Shown in pieces: positions 35,001 to 44,365 of a DNA stretch of 64,000 bases. The position numbers and the translations under genes were made by a program. Source of the DNA: Erodium maritimum (Eukaryota > Streptophyta > Magnoliopsida > Geraniales > Geraniaceae); NCBI GenBank assembly GCA_963921825.1, contig OY997589.1, positions 76,616,523-76,680,522 on the forward strand. Direction: 5' to 3'. The first letter of the stretch is position 1; every line of letters starts with the position of its first letter. A model generated the notes under the pieces. It was not told the origin of the DNA, ran no database searches, and saw only the letters and a program-made list of their open reading frames with translations.

Positions 35001-36669
35001 TCTTCCGTTGTGACGCCGATGCCTAGAAGAACTTCGTGTTCTGATCACTATCTGTAAGCCATTGTTGCTTAGCACGTTGTCGCCAGAACTCGCCCTTCTG
35101 CTCCAGCGCCTTTACATAAAGTTTCTGCTGGGCTCGACGTCGTCGGATACTCGTTCGATCCTCCCAGCCATTCAACCACAACATATCCTTCTCATACCGT
35201 GCTATCTTCCAGGCTAACGCATTGTACACCTCCTTACCCGAGACCTCTAACTCAGAGCCCGTCTCCCGTATTTTTGGACCAATATCCCTGTCCCCCGGGG
35301 CCCCCCACCAAGCCTGAATCAGGTGACCACATTCCGGGTCCTCCGCCCAGATGTTCTCAAACTGAAAGTGTCGCGACCCCACCGGGTCCACGCGCCTATC
35401 CGAGTCCACCAGGATAGGTAAATGGTCAGATGTTGAGATTCCCAAGTTGGCCAGATGTGCCTCCGGCCACATAGCTCGTAGAGCCGATAAAATCAACGCT
35501 CTATCCAACTGCACTGCCATCCTCGTCTCAGGCTCACTCCCACTGTGCCAGGTGAAGCCATACCCCTGGAGCGGAAGATCTTGCACTCCCACATCCCACA
35601 TAGCACCCCGAAAGCCAATAACTAGGCGGTCCGGGTATCGGCGCCCACCTCTCTTCTCCTTCTGCCTCAGGATACCATTAAAGTCCCCCATCAGGAGCCA
35701 TCTCTGCGAGGCCCCCGACCTTGCACCCAGGGCGCGAATCATCTCCCACGTCTGCCACCGTAGTTCCCTGTTCGCCTCTCCGTACACCCCAGTAAACCGG
35801 AAGGAGTCCCCACCCGGTACCTTGATTTCCACATCAATGTATCTGTCATCACTAGGATAAGGCATAACCGACATCTCTGTCGTCCACAAGAGAATCAATC
35901 CCCCCTTCTGCCCCACCGCTGGCACCTTACACCCCCCCCCCCGAAAAGCCCGTCTTCAGCTTCAGAGAGTTCACCTCACCTTTCCTAGCCATCGTCTCGC
36001 TAAGGAAAATGACATGAGGTTTCCGGCGACGGATTACCCCTTTCAGGTATTCCACCATTGCCAATTTTCCCAAACCCCGACAGTTCCACGATATAAACTT
36101 CATGTGCCGCCCTGCTTCCCTAGCTGCTCAAACCGGTATGTCGGATTCGCTCGCCGGATACACTTGTACTGACACCACAGACCTCCCCTACACGCTGGGA
36201 CTACCCCGGCACAGTTTCGCGATCTCAGGCGATGTCCGTACCCCCGATCCTCACCACCCAATGATAACCGATTAGCTGCACAAGAGACCCCCCCAATCGA
36301 TCGCACCAAACGCAGACCGGGAATCCCCGACGCTACGCCGCCTTGTCCGCACCCGGCCAGACCTAGAGACCCGCTCCTCCCCCGGGCTCTACCACTACCA
36401 ACCACGCCGGCCGCCGGAGCACCAGGCGCGGGGTAACTCCACACGAGAGATCACGTTCCAGAAACTAGAACGAAACTCCCCACTCCAGAAAAAACCCAGA
36501 AATCACCTAATCAAAAGATCTAGAACGTACCTCTCTCGTCCCGCAACCCTCCACACTCCAGCCGAGAGCACCGCCGGCGTCGTCCTCGTCACACGCCGCC
36601 ACTAGCCATCGGACCTTGCTTTCTTCCTAGGGCCGGCTTACTGATTCTCTTTCCATTACTACCTTAATT
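32007..36669 (-). mobile_element. LINE copy 2 (L1-type, ORF2 only) inside the Mutator-like element
   Basis: The duplication GATATGTTTTTTTT is present at 31993-32006 and 36670-36683, and the T-rich start of the insert (to 32017) is its poly(A) end, so the LINE reads on the - strand and is 4.66 kb. The leader (36669-36104) is GC-rich and has no ORF1. It is better preserved than copy 1. Confidence 0.9.
32035..36103 (-). pseudogene. LINE copy 2 ORF2: AP endonuclease, reverse transcriptase, zinc-binding region, RNase H, lightly broken
   Basis: It starts at ATG 36103 with MKFISWNCRGLGKL, the canonical endonuclease opening. FLSET, LLMGDFNGIL and STSDHLPIL give the endonuclease core. RT motifs are NKSPGPDGLNPFFYQ, RPIALCNVVFKV, GIRQGDPLSPYLF and FFADDCYVY. 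FLWRTCLGCLQVAVNL with CPVC is the zf-RVT region. MEAFAIREAL and VRSDCKVIVDM are RNase H, and TAA is at 32037-32035. About 1350 codons are expected. Defects are few: a run of 12 C at about 35930 breaks the frame, and single in-frame stops lie near 35.02, 33.77, 33.60, 33.47 and 32.76 kb. Several are explained by C-to-T change of CAG or CGG, as expected from methylated cytosine. Confidence 0.93.
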
Positions 36670-37283
36670 GATATGTTTTTTTTATAAATGAAACTGATTT
36701 TTGAAAAATAAATTGAAATTTTAAAACATTTTTTGTTATCAATTTATAAACATTTTAATTTTTGAATTATTAAATTAAAAAATATTTGAAAATGGTATGA
36801 GAATGTAAATTCGAATAATAGGTGAGGGTACTTTCGTCATTTTACAAAAAAGACTAACAGACATGGATGAAAAGGGGTAACGTCGTTACAAACCGTTAGT
36901 TCGGGGTAGGTAGTTGTTACGAGTTAACTTTGGGGTAGTTAAACGTTAAACGCGTATAGTTTGGGGTGGTCAGATGTAATTTACCCTTAATTCTGATCAT
37001 CTTTTAATGGTTTTTGGCCTGAAAAAAAATTCTATTGTCTTTTTATTTACATGTCAAAATTATACTTTGGGCCTGTTCAGGCCCAAATAATAGGGCCCAT
37101 TCTAGTGGCCCAAATTGAAATGGGTGGTCGGTTCAAACCTCCAAACCGACCTGAAACCGAACTAGTCGGAAAATTTCGAATTTTCCGGTCCCGACAGAGG
37201 TCTTAAATTTTGGAATCCGTAGACTTGCGTTGTGGTGTCAAAGTATGACTCATGGTTGGTTAGACCGACCATGCCCACCCCTA

Positions 37284-37984
37284 GATGAGAGTGTAGGTAC
37301 GGTTAGGAGATGAAAGGTTATTCCCCAACTAACGGATATTCCTCAGTACTATACAAACTAAAATGATTTTTAGTGCAATAGTTTCAAGCAAATATTCTCA
37401 AGCATGGATTGATTCAATAGACATGATACATTTGAATTCTTCCGAACAAAAGGAAATCATAAGAAAAAAGAAAATGGAAAAATACAAAGACATGTCAAAC
37501 CAGATCCCCAACTCCAGCGTATGTTTCAAATTTGGTATTGAATACCACAATTATTTATAAGCTAACACATGAACATATTTGAAAACATATATGAAGAACC
37601 CTAATCATAATTCCCAACTCCAATTTCTACAAGCTCGAACAGAATCTGGAGAAACCTTTAGACGAACCCAAATCTCACAGTAAAGGAGAGAGATGTGGAA
37701 CCATGGACGGAGGCCAAATCTCGCAGCAAATTTCCTAGTACCCATGGAGGTCCATGGTGAGGAGTGGTGAATCTGTGGAGGTCGACGTCGGCGAGGAGTC
37801 GCGTGTGGGAGAGGAGGCCAAAGAGAGGTTGTGCGATTGTAAATCCGAGCTCCATGACTATTTGGTTGGGCTGATCCGGAGTAGGTGAGGACATGAGGGA
37901 GTGAGAATGAATGAGGTTATGGAGGTTGGGGTTTAGAAATGTTTAAGAAGATTGAAGTAAAAGAGGGATTTGGAGGTAGTAGTG
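37284..37984. other. Unassigned spacer between the hAT and the copia remnant
   Basis: The first half is AT-rich. Bases 37.62-37.92 kb are more GC-rich and open on the - strand from 37894 to 37658 (starting MSSPTPDQPNQIV), with no recognised domain. It could be a gene or retroelement leader fragment. Nothing firmer can be said. Confidence 0.4.
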
Positions 37985-39349
37985 TCGCAGTAATACAGTT
38001 GATATCAGGTAAATTTAGTTTATCCTTTCTAATAACTCTTGCCTTAACCCCATATCCAAAAGTAACAAGTCAATTACGACATAGATAAACATCTGTATGA
38101 TATTCACGATTTCCAGTCATGTGTCGTGAAGCTCCACTATCAAAGTACCAACCATGTTCAATGGATTCAGTGAGGATGGTGTACGCAACATTAGATCGAT
38201 AATTTTCACCCGTAACTCTCCATTCCTTCTTCAAATTTGCCCGAGGTTGACCAAAAAATTTCTACTGGCCACGAGTGGTCCATAAAGTAGATAGCAGTAT
38301 GGCCTTATGTGACCTTTCTTACCACACTAATGACACACCCATGATGCTCTCTTGAAATTATCTACATATACACATCCAACTTGAGTGTTGTAGTAGAGTT
38401 GATGCTGCTGATTCTCTTAATGTCGTGTAGGATGTTGTATGGGATGTCGTGTATAGTGTTGATGAACTTTGTGCATCTTGGAGGTTGATTGCACCCGATC
38501 AACTTTCTGTTTTTCAGTAGTTATAGATTGATGGTATTTTGTCTGAGGAACAGGAACAGTTTGAGAAGTTGAAGCTTCATCGGTATAACCAAGTCCATTG
38601 ATATTCTTAGCTATTTTTCCAATAGACAGAATATCATCCAGCTGATCTGTGCTAGAGTTCAGCATCCTAACAAACTTGGTGATTTGATCACTTTCTCCAT
38701 TGAGTCTATTAACTTCTTCCTTGAGAGAAACAATTGTTTCTAACAACCTAGTCTTCTCTTCAGTTAGTGTTTGTATATGATCTCTTTGTTTCTCTAGAAT
38801 TTTTTATTCTTCTAGACATTTGGTTAACATATGGTCATAGGCATTATTCATATCATCATCTAATAACAAATATGGAGAGAGTCTGTCGTTGACACTTTCA
38901 CTTGTTTCAATGGGTTCAACATGAGTAGTAAAAGCAATATAATTGTTTACCTCTTCACAGTCACTTTGCTCATCACCACCATTAGATAGAGATGCATTGA
39001 ATCCTTTCTTCCGTCTCTTGAGAAAGGTTGGACATTCTCACTAGATGTGTCCATATCATTCACATTCGTGACATCGAACTCTATTTTCCTTTGTCAGCTT
39101 GATCAACGTTTCTTTCATCGAGTTTCTGTTCCTTCTGGTATGGGATGTCATTGACATCTTGACGAGCATCTTTACTAACATTTGGACGAGCATATAGTCC
39201 TAGCATTCATATGAAACGCTTCATGATTTTCTTCACTGTCATGGCCATTGTTTCTTCCATCTCTTCTTCAGGATCTGAGCACGTTTGATCATTGAGCTTT
39301 TATGTAGTGTTTTTCAAGGCCACTCCTTTATTTCTCTTATATGCGCTTT

Positions 39350-42300
39350 GAAGAGATAGGTCTTTAAAGTTTTTGAATGCTTGGCTTGATCATGTTGATT
39401 TCTTACCTACGGTGCGCAGGTTGTGGGATTCGTACCCGTCGAGTTCTTCTGCTAGTTACTCTCTGTGGTGCAAATTGAGGTCCTTGCGTCATGACTTAGA
39501 AGTTTGGAACACTGAGGTGTTTGGTAATGCAGAAGAGAAATTTCATTTATCGGCTAAAGAAATTGACTTGATTGATTTGGCACAGGATTCACGGGAGCTA
39601 ACGGACTCGGAAATCGCTCATCGAAATTGGTTGAGAGCTCTCCTTATTCTACAGCAGAAAATTGTGGCAAAAATATGGAGGCAAAAATCCCGGTTGTACT
39701 GGTTTCGACATGGTGATAGATGCACGAAGTATTTCCACAAGTATGCAAACTTTCGGGCCTGCGCAATAGACTTTCTGTTTTACGAACAAGTCGGGGAATC
39801 ATCTCTGACCCGGAAAAGATCAAGGAGGAAGCAGCCACTCACTTTGAGCAACGGTTTTGCAAAGGGGCAGGTACTAGGTTGCACATTCCGCTCCTACCTT
39901 TTAAAACACTTTCCAACACTCAGAGGTTAGATCTTGAGAAACCTTTTTCTTTGACTGAAATTGAAATTGCTATGGGGGAGTGTGGGTTGGAGAAGTCTCT
40001 TGGTCCGGATGGTTTCACGAATAAATTCTTTACTGTTGCTTGGGATATTGTTAAACTGGATGTTCTAAACTTTTTCCAAGAGTTCTATGATTCTTGTCTG
40101 CTGGGGAAGGGCATTAACTCGACTTTTATCACCTTGATTCCGAAACATGCTCAGGCTACTTGTTTGAATGATTATAGACCGATCAGTTTGATTTCTAGTC
40201 CGTATAAAATTTTAGCAAAGGTTTTTGCTAACCGGTTGAAAGGTGTTATTTGTGATCTGATTAGTAACAATCAGAGTGGTTTTATTGCTGGTAGGCAGCT
40301 GATTGATGGGGTGGTGTTGATTGCTTATAAGATTATTCATTATGTGAATCGGGCTAAGATTGAATCGGTTTTGTTAAAACTTGATTTTGAAAAGGCTTAT
40401 GACATGGTGTGTTGGGAGTATTTAGATGAGGTGTTTATACAAATGAATTTTGGTGATCGGTGGAGGAGATGGATGAGAAGTTGCTTTCATGCTTATTTAT
40501 CGGTCTTGGTTAATGGTGTTCCAAGTAGGGATTTTGCTATGTTGAACGGGATCCGACAGGGTTGTCCTATGTCCCCTTTTCTGTTTCTCATTGCAGTAGA
40601 GGGTCTTCATTTGTTTTTAGAGGCAGAAAAGGCAGCCGGCCTGTTTCAGGGCATATGTATTCGTCACTCGGGTTTTTCTATTTCTCATTTGCAGTTTTCT
40701 GACAATACTTTGCTCTTTTTACAAGGTTCATTGGCTGATTTGTCTAATGTCAAACGCATTCTACTGGATTTTCAATCGACCTCGGGCCTCAAGGTTAATT
40801 TTAATAAGTCGAATGTTGTGTTGCTGAATGTGGATTCTTTTTCAGCTAGGGATGTGGAGATGGCTCTTGAATGTGGGGTGACTGACTTATCGCTGACTTA
40901 TCTGGGCTTCTCTCTCGGGGCTTCGCCAAAGAGACTTTCCACTTGGGACCCGGTTTTGGGAAAATTTAAGTCAGCTTTGGCTCTTTGGCATGCCAAATAT
41001 CTTACCATGGCAGGACGTATTACTCTAATACAGTCCACTCTTTCTGGTTTGCCTTTGTTTTATATGTCTTTATTGCATGCTCCTAAAGCTGTTATCAAGG
41101 TGTTGGAAGCTTTACAACGAAAATTCTTATGGCGCAACGGAGGGGATGGAAAAGTCCTGAACAAATTCAGGTGGTCTACTGTGTGCACCCCAAAGAAATT
41201 GGGGGGTCTTGGTCTACGAAGGTTGAAGGAAATGAACTTGGCCCTTTTAGCCAAATGGTGGTGGCGATTTTCCACGTCTTCTACCTCCCTGTGGAAAGAG
41301 CTGATTTGCATCCGAATGAGGTGGTCCAGCCAGGATTGGGATTTATGTAAGCTTGATAAGGACAGGAGTTTCTTCTTATTTAAACATATTCTCAACTTGG
41401 CGGTTGATCCAATTTTCTGTAGCTTGTTTGGTAATCAGGGAGTCAGGTGGAATTTGGGTAAAGGTTATCGAGTGTCTTTTTGGAGGATGTGTGGGTAGGG
41501 GAAGCTCCCCTACGGGAACGATTCCCTGCGGTGTTCTCCCTGGCCGTGAACATGCAGGGTAGGGTGGCTGATTTTTGGAATGGTTCGGGGTGGTCGGTGG
41601 AGTTGAGGTGGTCTGGTTGGGATTGGGACATGTCCGAGATTGAGGCTTTTGAGGAGACCATATCACACCATCCTATTTTCCCTGATCTGGACGATGTTTT
41701 GTTTTGGAAGAAGCATAGACTGGGGTTTTCGGTCTCTTTTGCTTATTCTATTCTCATGGATGAGGAGAATTCTTCTCCACAACCATGGGCTTCGGCTTTG
41801 TGGGTTAAAGGTATTCCGCCTAAACATTGTGTTCTGGTTTGGTTGGCAGCTCAGCAAGCACTTCCCACTGCGATTTTCTTGGAAGCTAGGGGTCTTCCTG
41901 TGACCATCAGTCAGATGTTTTGTTCCCTTTGCAAAACAGGTATGGAGACATCTGATCACTTATTATTGCATTGTTCGGTTTCTTGGTGGATTTGGAGCCT
42001 TGTGCAGGAGTGGTGGGGAGTGGTGTGGGTCATGCCTAGGACGGTAGGAGCGGCTCTATGTGCTTGGAAAAGTCGTGGCTCGAATCATTAGTGGAAGTCA
42101 TGGGTTCGAGTTTGCTATATTGTTATTTGGCATATCTGGCTTTTGAGGAATGGTTTGGTTTTTAATGGGGTGATGGAGTGCAGTGCGGTTGTGTTTGGGA
42201 AGATCCAGAATCACTCTTTTTGTGTAATTTGGCAGGCAGGTTCCCTGAGATCTTCAGTGTCTTTCTTGGATTGGCAGCGTCGTCCTGGGTGGTGCATCCG

Positions 42301-42760
42301 GCCTAGGAAGCGGGGGAGGCAACTGCTAGTTGATGTGTGATGTAGTCCTGTTATGGACGAGTGGGTCCGATGAGTGCCTGTTCAAGAGTCAGTCTAGGTT
42401 TCGCATGTTCCCATCAGGGTCCGGTGAGTACTATCCGGGGAGCCTTTAGGGGTCGATCTGCTAGGATAGCGGAGGGGCACGAATTACTTAGTTCCTTTGG
42501 GACCAGAGGATTCACCTTGTCTACCCTGAGGTACCGTTCATCGGTTCGGGTGGGACGCCTGGTTTCTGGTCTCTTGAGTCATTGTTCATCGGCCTGGTTT
42601 TTAGGTTCAGGTTTATTTTTTCCTGTTTTATTGGTTTGCTCTTTTTCGGGGTTTGTTCCCGCAGCTCCAGCTGAGAGCTCCTCTGTTATGGTTGTGTTCT
42701 AGAACGATCCTCCTTGGATCCTTCTTTATTTTTAATAAAAATTTATGAGCTTAACAAAAA
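39350..42760 (+). mobile_element. LINE copy 4 (5'-truncated) inserted in the copia gag
   Basis: It is a + strand insertion of about 3.4 kb ending in AATAAAAATTTATGAGC and A9 at 42756. It splits the copia gag between its HDLSTLRFDELMG region (right) and YKRNKGVALKNTT (left). Truncation falls inside ORF2 between endonuclease and RT, the common result of incomplete reverse transcription. A target duplication was not identified with certainty, so the left edge is within about 20 bases. Confidence 0.82.
39358..42340 (+). pseudogene. LINE copy 4 ORF2: reverse transcriptase and zf-RVT region, broken
   Basis: It opens with LKFLNAWLDHVDFLPTVRRL, the linker before RT. A frameshift near 39.75-39.9 kb passes to a 592-codon frame (39720-41498). 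That frame contains LGPDGFTNKFF, DYRPISLISSPYKILAKV, LKLDFEKAYD, NGIRQGCPMSPFLFLIAVEG and FSDNTLLFLQG. The last motif should be F-A-D-D, so the second catalytic Asp is Asn here. Another shift near 41.49 kb leads to the zf-RVT part (FSVSFAYSILMDE, ALWVKGIPPKHCVLVW, CSLCKTGMETSDHLLLHC) and the tail IVIWHIWLLRNGLVFNG. There is no RNase H domain, unlike copies 1-3, so it belongs to a different LINE clade. A 3' UTR of about 400 bp follows. Confidence 0.9.
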
Positions 42761-43439
42761 AAAATGTCATAAGTGACCCCATGAGTTCATCAAATCTGAG
42801 GGTGCTCAAGTCATGCATTTCTTCAGTAGCTGTTATTTTCATTTTGAACCTTGAGTTCACAGCTCTTAATGTCTTTCTGACAAGTTCTTCATCTGGTTTG
42901 CCCAGATAATGAGATTCATTAGCAACGTCTCTGAGACGAACATGGAACTAAGTTATGGTCTCATCATCTCTCATGGTCAGTGCCTCAAAGTTTGTGGTGA
43001 GATATTGCAGCCTCTGATCTTTAACCTTAGTGGTTCCTTCATATGCAATGGACAATATCTCCCAGACTTCCTTAGCACTTGTGCAGGTGTTGATTAGTTT
43101 GAAGACATTCTGATCAAAACCATTGAAAATTGCATTAAGAGTGCGAGAATTACCCATTAAGGCTTCATCTTCTGCATTATTCCTATCATTTTCTGGCTTT
43201 GATATAACTGGTTCTCCTTCTTCAGGTTTCAGTAGTGATGGTTCCTAGTCATGAATCATAGACGTCTAGGTTTTGTTGTCCAAATACTTCATGAATGCAC
43301 ACATTCTGACTTTCCAGTAGCCATAATTTGTCCCATCAAGCACAAGTGGATGGGTTATAGAGCCTCCTCCTCTTGAAATTTCCATTTTGGACACACATAA
43401 TTATTTCCCTTTAGAATGACACATCTTAGATTGGGTGAA

Positions 43440-43455
43440 CTGCTCTGATACCAAT
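43440..43455 (-). other. Primer-binding site of the copia element
   Basis: On the - strand TTGGTATCAGAGCAG follows the LTR end, complementary to the 3' end of plant initiator Met tRNA. This fixes the orientation of the element. Confidence 0.9.
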
Positions 43456-44365
43456 TGAAATTATGGTCACATGCAACAACAAAATGTCGTTCAAGATGTT
43501 ATGATTTGTTGACTGACATCTTGTGTTATAACATAATGCAAAATAGAAATACAAGTAGACACACGAAGACACACAAGTTGGTTACCTAGTTCGGTGCATC
43601 ATCACCTACATCTGGGGCACTTTGCTAGTGTAAAGGTTTCACTATATGTAATCAATAAACATACAAGTTATGATCCTCCAAATAAAACCTATGGTATTAT
43701 TACGGTGCAAACCTATCTTAGGGTCTCCCCTTGAATCCAAGAGCAACTCTTGATTCCACTCTTCGAGCCCTTTAGTCTCAAATTAGCCTTGCGTTCTTCA
43801 ATGGTTGATCGTGACACTTCAATCACATAAACACAACATCATCATTCTTCATTTACAAATCAAGGATGAGCACAATAACGTTCCTCCTTGCTTAATTCAT
43901 TCTGTATCCTAACACGTTTAGGAAACCTGAAATCATTAACAAGGAACAACGAATAAATAGTCCTCATGGACTATAAATGGTCAATTACGACTTACAATGT
44001 TCGGAGAAAATATGAACGATGATCCAAACCGAGCTTTCAGAGTTACTTGGTATTTTATAGCTCGAATAACCCTTGTATCGTGCCTCCTAGGGTTTCCTTA
44101 ACCTTGAGAGTCACGATCAGGGCAAATATCTTAGTTTCCTTATGTTTGAGACTTTTCTTAGTAGAGAAAATATCTATTAGAGAATTATCTATTAACTAGG
44201 AAACAAATCTGCAGTACTGGATAAGCACAGATACGCACAAGATGTCCCTTGACATCTTTGATGATATCTTTTCTATCTTTGCTCCTGGGCACACACAGGA
44301 TGTCATACGACATCTCTGATAACATCTTGCTTGACATAAACATGACCAACCTAGATGTAACAACA
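43456..44365 (-). mobile_element. 5' LTR of the copia element
   Basis: It runs from TGAAATTATGG at 43456 (the LTR end next to the primer site) to about GATGTAACAACA at 44365 as read on the +, giving TG..CA ends. GACATC/GATGTC motifs recur, including the palindrome GATGTCATACGACATC near 44.30 kb. No second LTR is present, so the outer boundary is estimated. Confidence 0.65.

Larger units (their letters stand above)
26275..36986. mobile_element. Mutator-like element (Pack-MULE pattern) split by two LINEs
   Basis: The left terminus (26275-26385) and the complement of the right (36876-36986) agree over about 110 bp. Both start GGGTAAATTACATC, then share CCCCAAACTATACG and the identical CCCCAAAGTTAACTCGTAAC block. 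Flanks TTAATTCTT (26266-26274) and TTAATTCTG (36987-36995) match at 8 of 9. Long inverted termini with a 9-bp duplication define the Mutator superfamily. After removing the LINEs about 1.5 kb remains: AT-rich arms and a GC-rich gene-like segment at 31.3-32.0 kb, with no transposase. It sits in the 3' part of the hAT element. Confidence 0.85.
15381..37283 (+). mobile_element. Decayed hAT element carrying five nested insertions
   Basis: The right end is clear: GACCGACCATGCCCACCCCTA, a hAT-type terminus (complement TAGGGGTGGGCATGG), preceded by subterminal GACCGG/CCGGTC/GGTCGG motifs from about 37.12 kb. The left end is inferred from GGTGGGTGATAAAAAAC at 15387 followed by the same subterminal motifs (CCGGTTTCC, GACCGG) to 15536 and again from 19082. 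A BED/hAT transposase gene lies between. Subtracting the insertions at 15537, 20210, 25072 and 26275, which includes two LINEs inside the last, leaves about 4.7 kb, normal for an autonomous hAT. No convincing 8-bp duplication was found, so the left boundary is uncertain by several bases. Confidence 0.7.
37985..43386 (-). pseudogene. Copia gag-pol fragment (gag, CCHC knuckle, protease motif), broken
   Basis: From the ATG at 43386 (MEISRGGGSITHPLV), the frame has GTNYGYWKVRMCAF and then, at 43157-42948, MGNSRTLNAIFNGFDQNVFK and EVWEILSIAYEGT, the copia gag (UBN2) pattern. It resumes past the LINE, with a Leu/Glu coiled-coil piece at 38746-38417 (LETIVSLKEEVNRLN, GYTDEAST). A CCHC knuckle follows near 38.32 kb (C-H-stop-C-GKKGHIRPYC, broken by TAG) and then the protease-region motif YFDSGASRHMTGN near 38.14 kb. 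Gag packages RNA and the protease matures the particle. Several stops, for example after LDNKT near 43.27 kb, make it inactive. Confidence 0.82.
37985..43455 (-). mobile_element. Copia-type LTR retrotransposon remnant: gag and start of protease
   Basis: It reads on the - strand from a primer-binding site next to the LTR at 43456 down to 37985, where it is truncated inside the protease/pre-integrase region. Integrase, RT and RNase H are missing, as is the 3' LTR. The gag is interrupted by LINE copy 4 (about 39350-42760). Confidence 0.85.
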
